DNA of 64,000 nt from Streptomyces sp. NBC_00091. GTDB lineage: Bacteria > Actinomycetota > Actinomycetes > Streptomycetales > Streptomycetaceae. Position 1 is the first letter of the stretch, and the number at the start of each line of letters is the position of its first letter. The DNA is taken from positions 186,001 to 250,000 of the forward strand of contig NZ_JAPEMA010000003.1 of NCBI RefSeq assembly GCF_026343185.1, written 5' to 3'. Of this stretch, positions 1-11,900 are shown piece by piece. A program made the translations under genes and the position numbers. The notes below the pieces were generated by a model. That model was not told the origin of the DNA, made no database searches, and saw only the letters and a list, made by a program, of their open reading frames with translations.

Positions 1-3000
1 GCCGGGGCCGCTGCCCCCGCCGGCGGGGGCGGCGTCGAGCCAGTAGCGGCTGCGCTGGAAGGCGTACGTGGGGAGGTCCACCCGGCAGGCGGGCCGGTCG
101 GCGAGCGGCGGGGTCCAGTCGACGGGCAGGCCGCGGGTCCAGGCCTCGGCGAGGGCGCCGAGGAAAGCCTCCGGCTCGGGACGGTCCTTGCGCAGCACGG
201 GGGTCAGCAGCCCGGAGAAGGTCTCAGGAAGCGACTCCCCCGCCATGGCGGCGAGGACGCCCTGGGGGCCCAGCTCCAGGAAGTGGGTGACGCCCTGTCC
301 GGCGAGGTGGGCGACACCGTCCCCGAAGCGGACCGCGCCCCGGACGTGCCGGACCCAGTAGTCGGCCGTGAACTCCGTGATCTGCCCGCCGGTCACGTTC
401 GAGACGACCGGGATCGCGGGAGCGGTGTAGGTGAGGGATTCCGCGACCTCGCGGAAGGCCTCCAGCATCGGCTCCATCAACGGCGAGTGGAAGGCGTGCG
501 AGACGGTCAGCCGCTTGGTCTTGCGACCCTGCTCGGCCAGCTTGGCGGCCACCTCCAGGACAGCCTGCTCGGCGCCCGAAATCACCAGCGAGGAAGGCCC
601 GTTGACCGCCGCGATGTCGACATCGGCCGACAGCAGCGGGCGCACCTCGTCCTCGGTGGCCCGTACGGAGACCATCGCCCCGCCCTCGGGCAGGGCGCCC
701 ATCAGGGCACCACGGGCCGCCACCAGACGAGCCGCGTCAGCGAGGGAGAGGACCCCGGCGACGTGCGCGGCCGCGATCTCACCGATGGAGTGACCGGCGA
801 CGAAGTCCGGACGGAGTCCGTAGGACTCCAGCACCCGGAAGAGCGCGACCTCGATGGCGAACAGCGCGGGCTGGGTGACCTCCGTGCGGTGGACCTCCTC
901 CCCGCCACCGAAGACGAGCTCCTTCAGCGGCAGGTCGAAGTGGGCGCACACCTCGTCGAAGGCGTCCGCGAACAGCGGCTGCTCCTCGTACAGTTCACGC
1001 CCCATGCCCGGCCGCTGCGCGCCCTGACCCGAGAACAGGAAGGCGGTACGGGCGCCCGGGACGGACTCGCCCCGGAAGGTGCCGGGCGCCGAGGCGCCGG
1101 CCGCGAGGGCGTCGAGGCCCTCCAGGTAGCCCTCCCGGCTGTCGGCCAGCACCACCGCGCGGCTCTCCAGCTGGGCGCGCCAGGCCAGCAGCGCGGAGGC
1201 GGTGCTCGCCGTGTCCAGCCCGGGGCACGCCTCGGTGAGGTCGCGCAGGCGGCGCGCCTGCTCGGTCAGGGCGTCCGGGGTGCGGGCGGAGACCAGCCAG
1301 GGCAGCAGCTCGCCGGGCGCGGGCTCCGGGGCGGGCACGGGCTCCTGCTCCTGCTCCTGCGGGCCCTCTTCGATGATCACGTGGGCGTTGGTGCCGCTGA
1401 CGCCGAACGAGGAGACGCCGGCCCGGCGCGGGCGGCCGGTCCGCGGCCACTCCGCGGCCTCGGTGAGCAGCTCCACCGCGCCCGCGGACCAGTCCACGTG
1501 CGGGGACGCCTCGTCGACGTGCAGGGTCTTGGGCAGCACCCCGTGCCGCATGGCCATGACCATCTTCATGATGCCGGCGACACCGGCGGCGGCCGAGGTG
1601 TGGCCGATGTTGGACTTGATCGAGCCGAGCAGCAGCGGCCGGTCCTCCGGCCGGTCCTGGCCGTACGTGGCCAGCAGGGCCTGGGCCTCGATCGGGTCGC
1701 CCAGCGCGGTGCCCGTACCGTGCGCCTCGACGGCGTCCACGTCCTGCGCCGTCAGCCGCGCGTTGGCCAGCGCCTGGCGGATCACCCGCTGCTGGGAGGG
1801 CCCGTTGGGGGCCATGAGGCCGTTGCTGGCGCCGTCCTGGTTGGTCGCCGTCCCCCGGACGACGGCCAGGACCCGGTGGCCGTTGGCCTGGGCGTCGGAG
1901 AGCTTCTCCAGGAGGAGCACGCCGGCACCCTCCGACCAGGCGGTGCCGTCGGCGGAGGAGGAGAACGCCTTGCAGCGGCCGTCGGCGGCCAGGCCGCGCT
2001 GGCGGCTGAACTCGACGAACAGGTCGGGCGTCGGCATGACGGTGACACCGGCGGCCAGGGCCATCGTGCACTCGCCCTGCCGCAGTGACTGCGCGGCGAG
2101 GTGCAGGGCGACGAGGGAGGAGGAGCAGGCGGTGTCGACGGTGACGGCCGGGCCCTCCAGCCCGAAGCTGTAGGCGATGCGGCCGGAGATGACGCTGGTC
2201 AGGTTGCCGGTGAGGGAGTAGCCCTCGGCGCCCTCGGCGCCCATCTGCCGGAGCCCGCCGAAGTAGCCGGGCTGGGTGGCGCCGGCGAAGACGCCGATGG
2301 GCGCGGACTTCACGCTCGTCGGGTCGATGCCGGCCCGCTCGAAGGCCTCCCAGGAGGCCTCCAGGAGCAGCCTCTGCTGCGGGTCCATGGCGACGGCCTC
2401 GCGCGGCGAGATCCCGAAGAAGGCCGGGTCGAAGTCGGCGGCGTCGTGGAGGAACCCGCCCTCGCGGACGTAGGTGGTGCCGGGGTGGTCCGGGTCCGGG
2501 TGGTAGAGGGCCTCCAGGTCCCAGCCGCGGTCGACGGGGAAGGGGGAGATGACGTCGGCGCCCGTGTCGACGAGCTGCCACAGGTCCTCGGGCGAGCGGA
2601 CCCCGCCGGGGTAGCGGCAGGCCATGGCGACGATCGCGATGGGCTCGTCGTGCGCCGCCGCGCCGGCGGTGTGGCCGGTGACGGCGCCGGTGTTCTCTCC
2701 GAGCACCTCGGCGCGGACGTAGGCGGCGACGGCGGCGGGGGTCGGGTAGTCGAAGGCGAAGGCCGTGGGCAGCCGCAGTCCGGTGGCGGTGTTCAGCCGG
2801 TTGCGCAGGTTGACGGCGGCGAGCGAGTCGAAGCCCAGCTCCTTGAAGGCCCGCTGCGGGTCGATGGCGGCCGGCCCGTCGTGGCCGAGCACGGCGGCGG
2901 CATGGGCGCGTACGAGGTCCAGGGTGGTGCGGAGCTGCTCGGCCTCGGGGAGGTCGCGGAGCTTCTCGCGAAGCGCCGACCCGGCGGCTTCATCGGCCTC

Positions 3001-5931
3001 CGCGTCGGGTGCGCCGTGCAGGGCCGCGAGGGCGGTGAGGGTTTCGGGGGCGCGGCGGCGGCGCAGCCAGGAGGCCATGTCGGGGAGGGCCTCGCGCAGC
3101 GGCTTGTCGCCGTCGATGTCCAGGGTGGCGATGAGGGTGTCGACGTCCTCCTCGTCCACGGCCTGCCAGAACCGCTCCTCGGCCGCGTCGCGGGGGGCTG
3201 CGGTCTGGGGGGTCAGCCAGTAGTGGCGGTGCTGGAAGGCGTACGTGGGCAGTTCGACGGAACGCGCCGGGTCGCCCGGGGTGAGGAGCGGGGTCCAGTC
3301 GACGGGCAGGCCGCGGGTCCAGGCCTCGGCGAGGGTGCCGAGGAACGCGGCGGGCTCGGGGCGGTTCTTGTCGAGGGCGGCGGTGACCAGGCCGTCGAAG
3401 TCCTCGGGGAGGTTCTCCTGGGCCATCGCGGCGAGCACCCCGGCCGGGCCGAGTTCCACGAAGTGGGTGACGCCGCGCGCGGCGAGGTGCCGGACGCCGT
3501 CGCCGAAGCGGACGGCGGCCCGGACGTGCTCCACCCAGTAGGCGGCCGTGAAGTCCGTGATCTGCCCGCCGGTCACGTTGGAGACGACCGGAATGGCGGG
3601 AGCGGTGTAGGTGAGGGATTCCGCGACCTCGCGGAAGGCCTCCAGCATCGGCTCCATGAGGGGCGAGTGGAAGGCGTGCGAGACGGTCAGCCGCTTGGTC
3701 TTGTGACCCTGCTCGGACAGCTGCGCGGCCACCTCCAGGACGGCCTGCTCGGCACCCGAAATCACCACGGACTGCGGGCCGTTGACCGCAGCGATGTCGA
3801 CATCGGCCGACAGCAGCGGGCGCACCTCGTCCTCGCTGGCCCGTACGGAGACCATCGCCCCGCCCTCGGGCAGCGCACCCATCAGGGCACCACGCGCCGC
3901 CACCAGACGGGCCGCGTCAGCGAGGGAGAGGACCCCGGCGACGTGCGCGGCCGCGATCTCACCGATCGAGTGACCCGCCACGAAGTCCGGACGCAGACCG
4001 AAGGACTCGGCCAGCCGGTACAGGGCCACCTCGACCGCGAAGAGCGCCGGCTGGGTGAACTCCGTACGGTCGACCTCGTCCCCGCCGCCGAAGACGAGCT
4101 CCTTCAGCGGGAACTCGAAGTGTCCGCACACCTCTTCGAACGCCGCCGCGAACACCGGCTGCGCCTCGTACAGCTCACGGCCCATGCCGGGACGCTGCGC
4201 ACCCTGACCCGAGAACAGGAAGGCGAACTTCCCCGGGCGTGCCGTGCCCTCGGACAGTGACCCGTCCGGGGTGCCGTCCGCGAGGGCCCGCAGGCCGGAG
4301 CGGAAGCCGTCCGTGTTGCCGGCGTTCTCGGCCAGGACCACCGCGCGGTGCTCCAGCGCCGAGCGGGTGGTCACGAGCGCGGCGGCGACGTCCGCCGCCG
4401 GTGTGGCGGGGTCGAGGCCGAGGAGGCGCTCGGCCTGGCCGCGCAGCGCCTGCGCGCTGTGCGCGGAGACCACCCACGGCAGCAGCCCGGCGGCCGGTTC
4501 GGCGGTGGTCGGAGTCTGCGGTGCCTCGGGTGCGCCGGCGGGCGCCTGCTCCACGATCACGTGGGCGTTGGTGCCGCTGATGCCGAACGAGGAGACGCCG
4601 GCCCGGCGCGGACGGTCCGCCTCCGGCCATGTGACCTGCTCGGTGAGCAGTTCGACGGCGCCCGTCGACCAGTCGACCTGGGGGGTGGGCTCGTCCACGT
4701 GGAGGGTGCGCGGCAGCACGCCCTCCCGCATCGCCATGACCATCTTGATGATGCCCGCGACCCCCGCCGCGGCGGCCGTGTGGCCGATGTTCGACTTGAT
4801 CGAGCCCAGCAGCAGCGGCCGGTCCTCCGGCCGGTCCTGGCCGTACGTGGCCAGCAGGGCCTGGGCCTCGATCGGGTCGCCCAGCGCGGTGCCCGTACCG
4901 TGCGCCTCGACGGCGTCCACGTCCTGCGGGGCGAGCCGCGCGTTGGCCAGCGCCTGGCGGATCACCCGCTGCTGGGAGGGCCCGTTGGGGGCGGTCAGGC
5001 CGCTGCTCGCGCCGTCCTGGTTGACGGCGGAGCCGCGGACCACGGCGAGGACGCGGTGGCCGTTGCGGCGGGCGTCGGAGAGCTTCTCCAGGAGGAGGAC
5101 GCCGACGCCCTCGCCCCAGATGGTGCCGTCGGCGGTGGAGGAGAACGCCTTGCAGCGGCCGTCGGCGGCCAGGCCGCGCTGGCGGCTGAACTCCTGGAAC
5201 AGCCACGGGTTGGGCATGACGGTGACGCCGCCGGCGATCGCCATGGAGCACTCGTCGGCGCGCAGGGCCTGGGTGGCCTGGTGGACGGCGACGAGGGAGG
5301 AGGAGCAGGCCGTGTCGACGGTGATGGCCGGGCCTTCCAGCCCGAAGGTGTAGGCGACGCGGCCGGAGATGACGCTGTTGACGTTGCCGGTGAGGGTGTA
5401 GCCCTCGACCTCGCGGTGCGGGGTTCCCGTGCCCCCGCCCAGGTAGCCGGGGTTTCCGGCGCCGACGAAGACGCCGGTACGGCTGCCCTTGAGGGTGGCG
5501 GGGTCGATCCCGGCGCGTTCGAAGACCTCCCAGGAGGACTCCAGGAAGAGCCGCTGCTGGGGGTCCATGGCGAGGGCCTCGCGCGGCGGGATCCCGAAGA
5601 AGCCCGCGTCGAACCCGGCCGCGTCGCGGACGAATCCGCCCTCCCGGACGTAGCTGCTGCCGTGGGCGTCCGGGTCGGGGTCGTAGAGGCCGTCGAGGTC
5701 CCAGCCGCGGTCGGTGGGGAAGGCGACGATGCCGTCGCCGCCTTCCGCCACCAGCCGCCACAGGTCCTCCGGCGAACCGACGTCCCCCGGATAGCGGCAG
5801 GCCATGGCGACGATGGCGATCGGCTCCTGCTCCTTCGCCTCCGCGGCCTGCAGACGCTTGCGGGTCTGCTGGAGGTCGGCGGTGACGAGTTTCAGGTAGT
5901 CGCGGAGCTTGTCTTCGTTACTGCTGGCCAT
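1..5931 (-). CDS. Type I modular polyketide synthase, modules 5 and 6 (3' end outside window)
   Basis: Third PKS subunit in reading order; 1977 codons are open and the frame runs off the left edge. The start at 5931 (ATG) has a GGAGG ten bases upstream and opens a coiled-coil N-terminal docking helix of about 35 residues. Module 5 has a KS (VDTACSSS, Cys209), an AT with GHSIGE and HAFH (His752; malonyl type), and an ACP (LGFDSL, Ser1036). There is no DH, ER or KR between AT and ACP, so the beta-keto group should be kept. The AT-ACP linker (about residues 912-965) resembles the dimerization element that normally precedes a KR. Module 6 has a KS (Cys1269) and a malonyl-type AT (HAFH, His1812); whatever follows is cut off after the post-AT linker. 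It lies 45 bp after the preceding PKS gene, so it is probably cotranscribed. The family is certain; the AT specificities are motif-based. Confidence 0.95.
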   Translation of the reverse strand, partial: MASSNEDKLRDYLKLVTADLQQTRKRLQAAEAKEQEPIAIVAMACRYPGDVGSPEDLWRLVAEGGDGIVAFPTDRGWDLDGLYDPDPDAHGSSYVREGGFVRDAAGFDAGFFGIPPREALAMDPQQRLFLESSWEVFERAGIDPATLKGSRTGVFVGAGNPGYLGGGTGTPHREVEGYTLTGNVNSVISGRVAYTFGLEGPAITVDTACSSSLVAVHQATQALRADECSMAIAGGVTVMPNPWLFQEFSRQRGLAADGRCKAFSSTADGTIWGEGVGVLLLEKLSDARRNGHRVLAVVRGSAVNQDGASSGLTAPNGPSQQRVIRQALANARLAPQDVDAVEAHGTGTALGDPIEAQALLATYGQDRPEDRPLLLGSIKSNIGHTAAAAGVAGIIKMVMAMREGVLPRTLHVDEPTPQVDWSTGAVELLTEQVTWPEADRPRRAGVSSFGISGTNAHVIVEQAPAGAPEAPQTPTTAEPAAGLLPWVVSAHSAQALRGQAERLLGLDPATPAADVAAALVTTRSALEHRAVVLAENAGNTDGFRSGLRALADGTPDGSLSEGTARPGKFAFLFSGQGAQRPGMGRELYEAQPVFAAAFEEVCGHFEFPLKELVFGGGDEVDRTEFTQPALFAVEVALYRLAESFGLRPDFVAGHSIGEIAAAHVAGVLSLADAARLVAARGALMGALPEGGAMVSVRASEDEVRPLLSADVDIAAVNGPQSVVISGAEQAVLEVAAQLSEQGHKTKRLTVSHAFHSPLMEPMLEAFREVAESLTYTAPAIPVVSNVTGGQITDFTAAYWVEHVRAAVRFGDGVRHLAARGVTHFVELGPAGVLAAMAQENLPEDFDGLVTAALDKNRPEPAAFLGTLAEAWTRGLPVDWTPLLTPGDPARSVELPTYAFQHRHYWLTPQTAAPRDAAEERFWQAVDEEDVDTLIATLDIDGDKPLREALPDMASWLRRRRAPETLTALAALHGAPDAEADEAAGSALREKLRDLPEAEQLRTTLDLVRAHAAAVLGHDGPAAIDPQRAFKELGFDSLAAVNLRNRLNTATGLRLPTAFAFDYPTPAAVAAYVRAEVLGENTGAVTGHTAGAAAHDEPIAIVAMACRYPGGVRSPEDLWQLVDTGADVISPFPVDRGWDLEALYHPDPDHPGTTYVREGGFLHDAADFDPAFFGISPREAVAMDPQQRLLLEASWEAFERAGIDPTSVKSAPIGVFAGATQPGYFGGLRQMGAEGAEGYSLTGNLTSVISGRIAYSFGLEGPAVTVDTACSSSLVALHLAAQSLRQGECTMALAAGVTVMPTPDLFVEFSRQRGLAADGRCKAFSSSADGTAWSEGAGVLLLEKLSDAQANGHRVLAVVRGTATNQDGASNGLMAPNGPSQQRVIRQALANARLTAQDVDAVEAHGTGTALGDPIEAQALLATYGQDRPEDRPLLLGSIKSNIGHTSAAAGVAGIMKMVMAMRHGVLPKTLHVDEASPHVDWSAGAVELLTEAAEWPRTGRPRRAGVSSFGVSGTNAHVIIEEGPQEQEQEPVPAPEPAPGELLPWLVSARTPDALTEQARRLRDLTEACPGLDTASTASALLAWRAQLESRAVVLADSREGYLEGLDALAAGASAPGTFRGESVPGARTAFLFSGQGAQRPGMGRELYEEQPLFADAFDEVCAHFDLPLKELVFGGGEEVHRTEVTQPALFAIEVALFRVLESYGLRPDFVAGHSIGEIAAAHVAGVLSLADAARLVAARGALMGALPEGGAMVSVRATEDEVRPLLSADVDIAAVNGPSSLVISGAEQAVLEVAAKLAEQGRKTKRLTVSHAFHSPLMEPMLEAFREVAESLTYTAPAIPVVSNVTGGQITEFTADYWVRHVRGAVRFGDGVAHLAGQGVTHFLELGPQGVLAAMAGESLPETFSGLLTPVLRKDRPEPEAFLGALAEAWTRGLPVDWTPPLADRPACRVDLPTYAFQRSRYWLDAAPAGGGSGPG
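3040..3205 (-). other. Leftover KR dimerization element in module 5 linker
   Basis: Between the AT and ACP of module 5 the protein carries a short helical segment with the pattern [12 protein letters not shown] followed by [16 protein letters not shown]. In KR-containing modules without a DH this element sits just before the ketoreductase. Here the sequence passes within about 60 residues to the ACP and no Rossmann motif is present. The simplest reading is that a KR was deleted and left its N-terminal element behind. Confidence 0.7.
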
Positions 5932-5976
5932 CGTGGCAGTGCCTCCGGTGGGACGGTCAGGACGACGGGTCGGGGA

Positions 5977-8900
5977 TCAGCTGAGACCGAGTTCCTTCTC
6001 GATGAGGGCGAACATCTCGTCGTCGCTCGCCGAGGTGATCTCCGCGGTCCCGTCGGAGGTCTGTGCTTCGTCGTCGGTGTCGGTCTCGGTGTCGGTCTGC
6101 TCGAGCTTCCACAGGATCGAGCGGAGCCGGTTGACGGCGCGTTCCCTGCCGTCGCTGCCCTCCGGCAGCGCGGCGACGGCCGCCTCCCAGCCGGCCATGG
6201 CGTCGAGCACCGCGGCCTCCCGGGAGCCCTCGCCCGGGTCCAGTTCCGTGTGCAGGAAACCGGCGAGGGCGGCGGGCGACGGATAGTCGAAGATCAGCGT
6301 GGTCGGGAGCCGGAGACCGGTGGCCGCGCCGAGTCCGTTGCGCAGTTCCACGGCCGTCAGCGAGTCGAATCCGAGGTCGAGGAAACCGCGTTCGGTGTCG
6401 ATGGCCGCCGGGTTGGGGTGGGCGAGGACGGTGGCCACCTGGCTGCGGACCAGGTCGAGGAGGGCTTCGGCGCGTTCGGCGCCGGTGAGGCGGGACAGCC
6501 GCTCCGCGAGGGCCGAGGCCCCCGGGGCGGCGGCCGCCTCGCCCGCGGCCCGGCGTACGGAGGCCCGTACGAGCCCCTTGAGCACACCGGGCAGCCGGCC
6601 CGCGTCGGCCTGGCCGCGCAGCGCCGTGGTGTCCAGGCGTACGGCGGCCAGCAGGGCCTCGTCGTGGCGTGCCGCTTCGTCGAACAGGGCCAGGCCCTGT
6701 TCGGTGGCGAGCGGCAGGACGCCGCTGCGGCTCATCCGCGCGAGGTCGGCGGTGTCGAGTCCGGCGGTCATGCCGCTGGACTCGGCCCACTGGCCCCAGG
6801 CGAGGGAGACGCCCGGCAGGCCCTGGGCGCGCCGGTGCTGGGCGAGGGCGTCCAGGAAGGCGTTGGCTGCGGCGTAGTTGCCCTGGCCGGGGCCGCCCAT
6901 GACGCCGGCCACGGAGGAGTACAGGACGAAGGCGGTCAGGTCCAGGTCGCGGGTGAGTTCGTGCAGGTTGACGGCGGCGTCGACCTTGGGCCGCAGTACG
7001 CGGGCCAGCCGGTCGGCGTCGAGCGAGCCGAGGACTCCGTCGTCCACGATTCCGGCGGTGTGGACGACGCCGCGCAGCGGCCGGTCGGCGGGGACGGCGG
7101 CGAGGAGGGCGGCCAGCGCGTCGCGGTCGGCGGCGTCGCAGGCCACCACCTCGGCCGTAGCACCCAACTCGGCTATCTCGGCGACCAGTTCGGCGGCCCC
7201 GGGGGCGTCCGGGCCGCGTCGGCCGGCCAGCAGCAGGTTCCGTACGCCGTGCTCGGTGACCAGGTGCTTGGCGACCAGCGCGCCCAGAGTGCCCGTACCG
7301 CCCGTGATCAGGACGGTGCCGGCCGGGTCCCAGCCCTGCGGGACCGTCAGGACGATCTTGCCCACGTGCTTGGCCTGGCTCATGAACCGGAAGGCCTCCG
7401 GGGCCCGCCGGATGTCCCACGCACGGACCGGCAGCGGCCGCAGCACGCCCGCCTCGAACAGCCGGCCCAGCTCGGCGAGCATCTCCCCGATCCGCTCCGG
7501 ACCCGCACCCTCGACCATGTCGAAGGCCTGGTACGTCACTCCGGGGTGGAGCCGGGCGACCTCTTCGGGGTCGCGTACGTCCGTCTTGCCCATCTCGAGG
7601 AAGCGGCCGCCGCGCGGCAGCAGCCGCAGCGAGGCGTCCACCAGTTCCCCGGCCAGGCAGTCCAGGACGACGTCGACGCCCTCGCCGCCGGTGGCGGCGG
7701 AGAAGCGCTCCTCGAAGGAGGCGTCACGGGAGGAGGCGATGTGCGCCTCGTCCAGCCCGAGTTCGCGCAGCACGTCCCACTTGCCCTCGCTGGCCGTACC
7801 GAACACCTCGGCACCCAGGTGGCGGATGAGCTGCACGGCGGCCATGCCGACGCCTCCGGCGGTGGCGTGGACGAGGACCCGCTCGCCGGCCTTCAGGCCC
7901 GCCAGGTCGACGAGCCCGTAGTAGGCGGTGAGGAACACGGTCGGGATCGCGGCGGCCTGCTCGAAGGTCCAGCCGTCGGGGATGCGGACCACCAGGCGGT
8001 GGTCGACGACCGCGACGGGGCCGAACGCGCCCCGGATGAGACCGGTGACCTTGTCCCCGACCTCGACGCCGGTGACCCCGGGGCCCACCTCGGTGACGAT
8101 GCCGGCGCCCTCGTTGCCCATACGGGCCAGACCCGGGTACATACCGAGCGCGATCATCACGTCGCGGAAGTTCAGGCCCGCGGCGCGGACCGCGACACGG
8201 ATCTCGCCCTCGGCCAGCTCCATCCCGGCGGCCGGGGACGGGACGAAGCCCAGGCTGTCGAGCGTCCCGGCCTTGGTGCTGTTGAGGATCCAGGAGGAGC
8301 CGGCGGGCAGGACCGGGGCGCCGCCCGCGGCGGATGCTCCGGCGGCCCGGACCAGGCGCGGTACGAGCAGCGCGCCGTCGCGGAGCGCTGCCTGCGGCTC
8401 GTCCCCGGTGAACACCGCGTCGGGGAAGGCCAGTCCGGTGCCGGGGTCGGTCTCGGTGTCGGGGTCAGTGTCGAGGAGGACGAAGCGGCCGGGGTTCTCG
8501 GCCTGCGCGGCCCGCACCAGACCCCACAGGGGGGCCTGCGCCAGGTCCGTGACGTCCTCGCCGGGCAGTACGGCCACCGCACCGCGCGTGACGACGACCA
8601 GCCGGGTCGCCCCGAGGCGCTCGTCGGCCAGCCAGGTCTGCAGGGTGTCGAGCAGCGCGGCGGTGGTCCCGTGCGCGGCTCCGGCCAGTCCTCCGGCCGG
8701 GGCGACGGCCAGGGATCCGGCGTGCAGGAGGACCGCGGCGGGGACCGGCGCGCCCTCGTCGAGGGCGGCCCGCAGGGAAGCGAGGTCCGCGTGGTCCGCA
8801 CCCGCACCGCCGATCGCCACCCGCGGCCCACCGGCGGTGCCGGCGGCCGGCGGAGCGGCGGTCCAGTCGAGCCGGTACAGGGCGTCGGAGTGACCGGCAC

Positions 8901-11900
8901 CCGCCACGGCGGCGGTCAGCTGCTCGGCGGCGACCGTACGGGTCGCCAGCGAGGCGACGGAGACGACCGGGTTGCCGGCCGGGTCCGCGATGTCGAGCGA
9001 GAGGGAATCCGGGCCGGCCGGCGTCAGCCGCACCCTCAGCCTGGACGCGCCCACGGCGTGCAGACGCACACCGCTCCAGGCGAAGGGCAGGCGAACCTGC
9101 CCCGCGTCCGTGGCCGGCCCGGCGACAGCGAGCCCGTGCAGCGCAGCGTCGAGCAGGGCCGGATGCAGTGCAAACCAGCCCGCCTCATCCTGCTGCGCAT
9201 CGGGCAGCCCCACCTCGGCGAACACCACGTCACCGTCGCTCCGACGCCAGGCCCGGGCCAACCCCTGGAAGGCCTGCCCGTACCCGTAACCGGCTGCGGC
9301 GAGCCCCTCATAGAACCCGTCGAGATCGACCGGCTCGGCGTCCGCCGGAGGCCATACGGCCAGGTCGGACAGGGGTTCGGGGGCCGTTTCGGGGGCAGGG
9401 GCAAGCCGTCCGGCGGCGTGCCGGGTCCAGACCGCGTCGGCGTCCTCGGGACGCGAGTGGACGCTCACCGGCCGGCCGCCGTCCTCGTCCACGGCACCGA
9501 CGAGCACCTGGAGCAGGACGCCACCCCGGTCGGGGATGACCAGGGGCGTCTCGATGGTGAGCTCCTCCAGCTCGCCGCAGCCCGCTTCGTCGCCCGCGCG
9601 GAGCGCGAGTTCCACGAAGGCGGTGCCGGGCAGCAGGACCGTGCCGGCCACCGCGTGGTCGGCGAGCCAGGGGTGGCTGTGCAGGGAGAGCCGCCCGGTG
9701 AGCAGCAGCTGCCCTCCGTCGGCGGGCGTCACGGTGGCGCCGAGCAGCGGATGTCCGGCAGCGCCGAGTCCGGCCGCGAGGACGTCCGCGGAGGCGGAGG
9801 CGGCGGGGCGCGGCCAGTAGCGGCTGCGCTGGAAGGCGTACGTGGGCAGGTCCACGGCGGCCGGGGCCGCCGCCGTACCGCCGGCCAGGGCCGCCCGGTC
9901 GACGGGCAGGCCGCGGGTCCAGGCCTCGGCGAGGGCGCCGAGGAAGGCCTCGGGCTCGGGGCGGTCCTTGCGCAGGACGGGGGTCAGCAGCCCGGAGAAG
10001 GCCTCGGGAAGCGACTCCCCCGCCATCGCGGCGAGGACGCCCTGGGGGCCCAGCTCCAGGAAGTGGCCCACGCCCTGCTGCTCGGCGAGGTACCGGACCC
10101 CGTCGGCGAAACGGACCGCACCCCGGACGTGCTCCACCCAGTAGGCGGCCGTGAACTCCGTGATCTCCTCGCCGGTCACATTGGAGACGACCGGAATCGC
10201 GGGGGTCCCGTAACTCAACCCCTCCGCGACCTCGCGGAAGGCCTCCAGCATCGGCTCCATAAGGGGCGAGTGGAAAGCGTGCGAGACCGTGAGGCGCTTG
10301 GTCTTGCGACCCTGCTCGGCCAGCTTGGCGGCCACCTCCAGGACAGCCTGCTCGGCGCCCGAAATCACCAGGGAGGAAGGCCCGTTGACCGCCGCGATGT
10401 CGACATCGGCCGACAGCAGCGGGCGCACCTCGTCCTCGGTGGCCCGTACGGAGACCATCGCACCGCCCTCGGGCAGGGCGCCCATCAGGGCACCACGGGC
10501 CGCCACCAGACGAGCCGCGTCAGCGAGGGAGAGGACCCCGGCGACGTGCGCGGCCGCGATCTCACCGATGGAGTGACCGGCCACGAAGTCGGGGCGGATT
10601 CCGTAGGACTCGGCCAGGCGGTACAGCGCCACCTCGATCGCGAAGAGGGCGGGCTGGGTGAACTCCGTACGGTCGATCTCCTCCCCACCCCCGAACACGA
10701 GGTCCTTCAGCGGGAAGTCGAAGTGTCCGCACACCTCGTCGAACGCCGCCGCGAACACCGGCTGCGCCTCGTACAACTCACGCCCCATCCCCGGCCGCTG
10801 CGCACCCTGACCCGAGAACAGGAAGGCCAGCTTCCCGGGCTGGACCGGGGCCTTGGTGGCCTCGGTCAGGGCGTCGAGTCCGGCCAGCAGGCCGTCCAGG
10901 CCGGTGGCGGTCACCGCGCCGCGGTGTTCGAGCGCGGAGCGGGTGGTGGCGAGGGAGTGCGCGACGGCGCGCGGGTCCAGGCCGGTGTGGGTACGGGCGT
11001 ACGCGGCGAGCCGTGCCGCCTGGGCGCGCAGGGCCTCGGGGCCGCGGCCGGAGACGGTCCACGTGACCGGGCCGCCGTCCGTGTCGGGGGCGGCGAGGGC
11101 GGGCGCCGTCGCGGGCGCCTGCTCCAGGACGACGTGGGCGTTGGTGCCGCTGGCTCCGAAGGAGGAGACGCCCGCGCGGCGCGGGCGGCCGGTCTGCGGC
11201 CATTCCACGGACTCGGTCAGGAGTTCCACCGCGCCCGCCGACCAGTCCACGTGGGCCGACGGCTCGTCGACGTGCAGGGTCTTGGGCAGGATCCCTTCGC
11301 GCAGGGCCATGACCATCTTGATGACGCCGGCGACGCCGGCGGCGGCCTGGGCGTGTCCGATGTTGGATTTGACGGAGCCGAGCCACAGCGGCCGGTCCTC
11401 GGGCCGGTCCTGGCCGTAGGTGGCGAGCAGGGCCTGGGCCTCGATGGGGTCGCCGAGGGTGGTGCCGGTGCCGTGGGCCTCGACCGCGTCGACGTCGTGC
11501 GTGGTCAGCCGGGCGTTGGCGAGGGCCTGTTCGATGACCCGCTGCTGGGAGGGGCCGTTGGGGGCGGTCAGTCCGTTGCTGGCGCCGTCCTGGTTGACGG
11601 CCGAGCCGCGCAGTACGGCGAGGACCCGGTGGCCGTTGGCCTGGGCGTCGGAGAGCTTCTCCAGGAGGAGCACGCCGGCGCCTTCGGACCAGCCGGCTCC
11701 GTCGGCGGCGGCGGAGAAGGACTTGCAGCGGCCGTCGGCGGACAGTCCGCGCTGCTTGCTGAACTCGACGAACACGCTGGGGGTGGCCATGACGGTGACG
11801 CCGCCGGCCAGCGCCATGGTGCACTCGCCGGCCCGCAGGGCCTGGGCGGCCAGGTGCAGGGCGACCAGCGAGGAGGAGCAGGCGGTGTCGACGGTGACGG

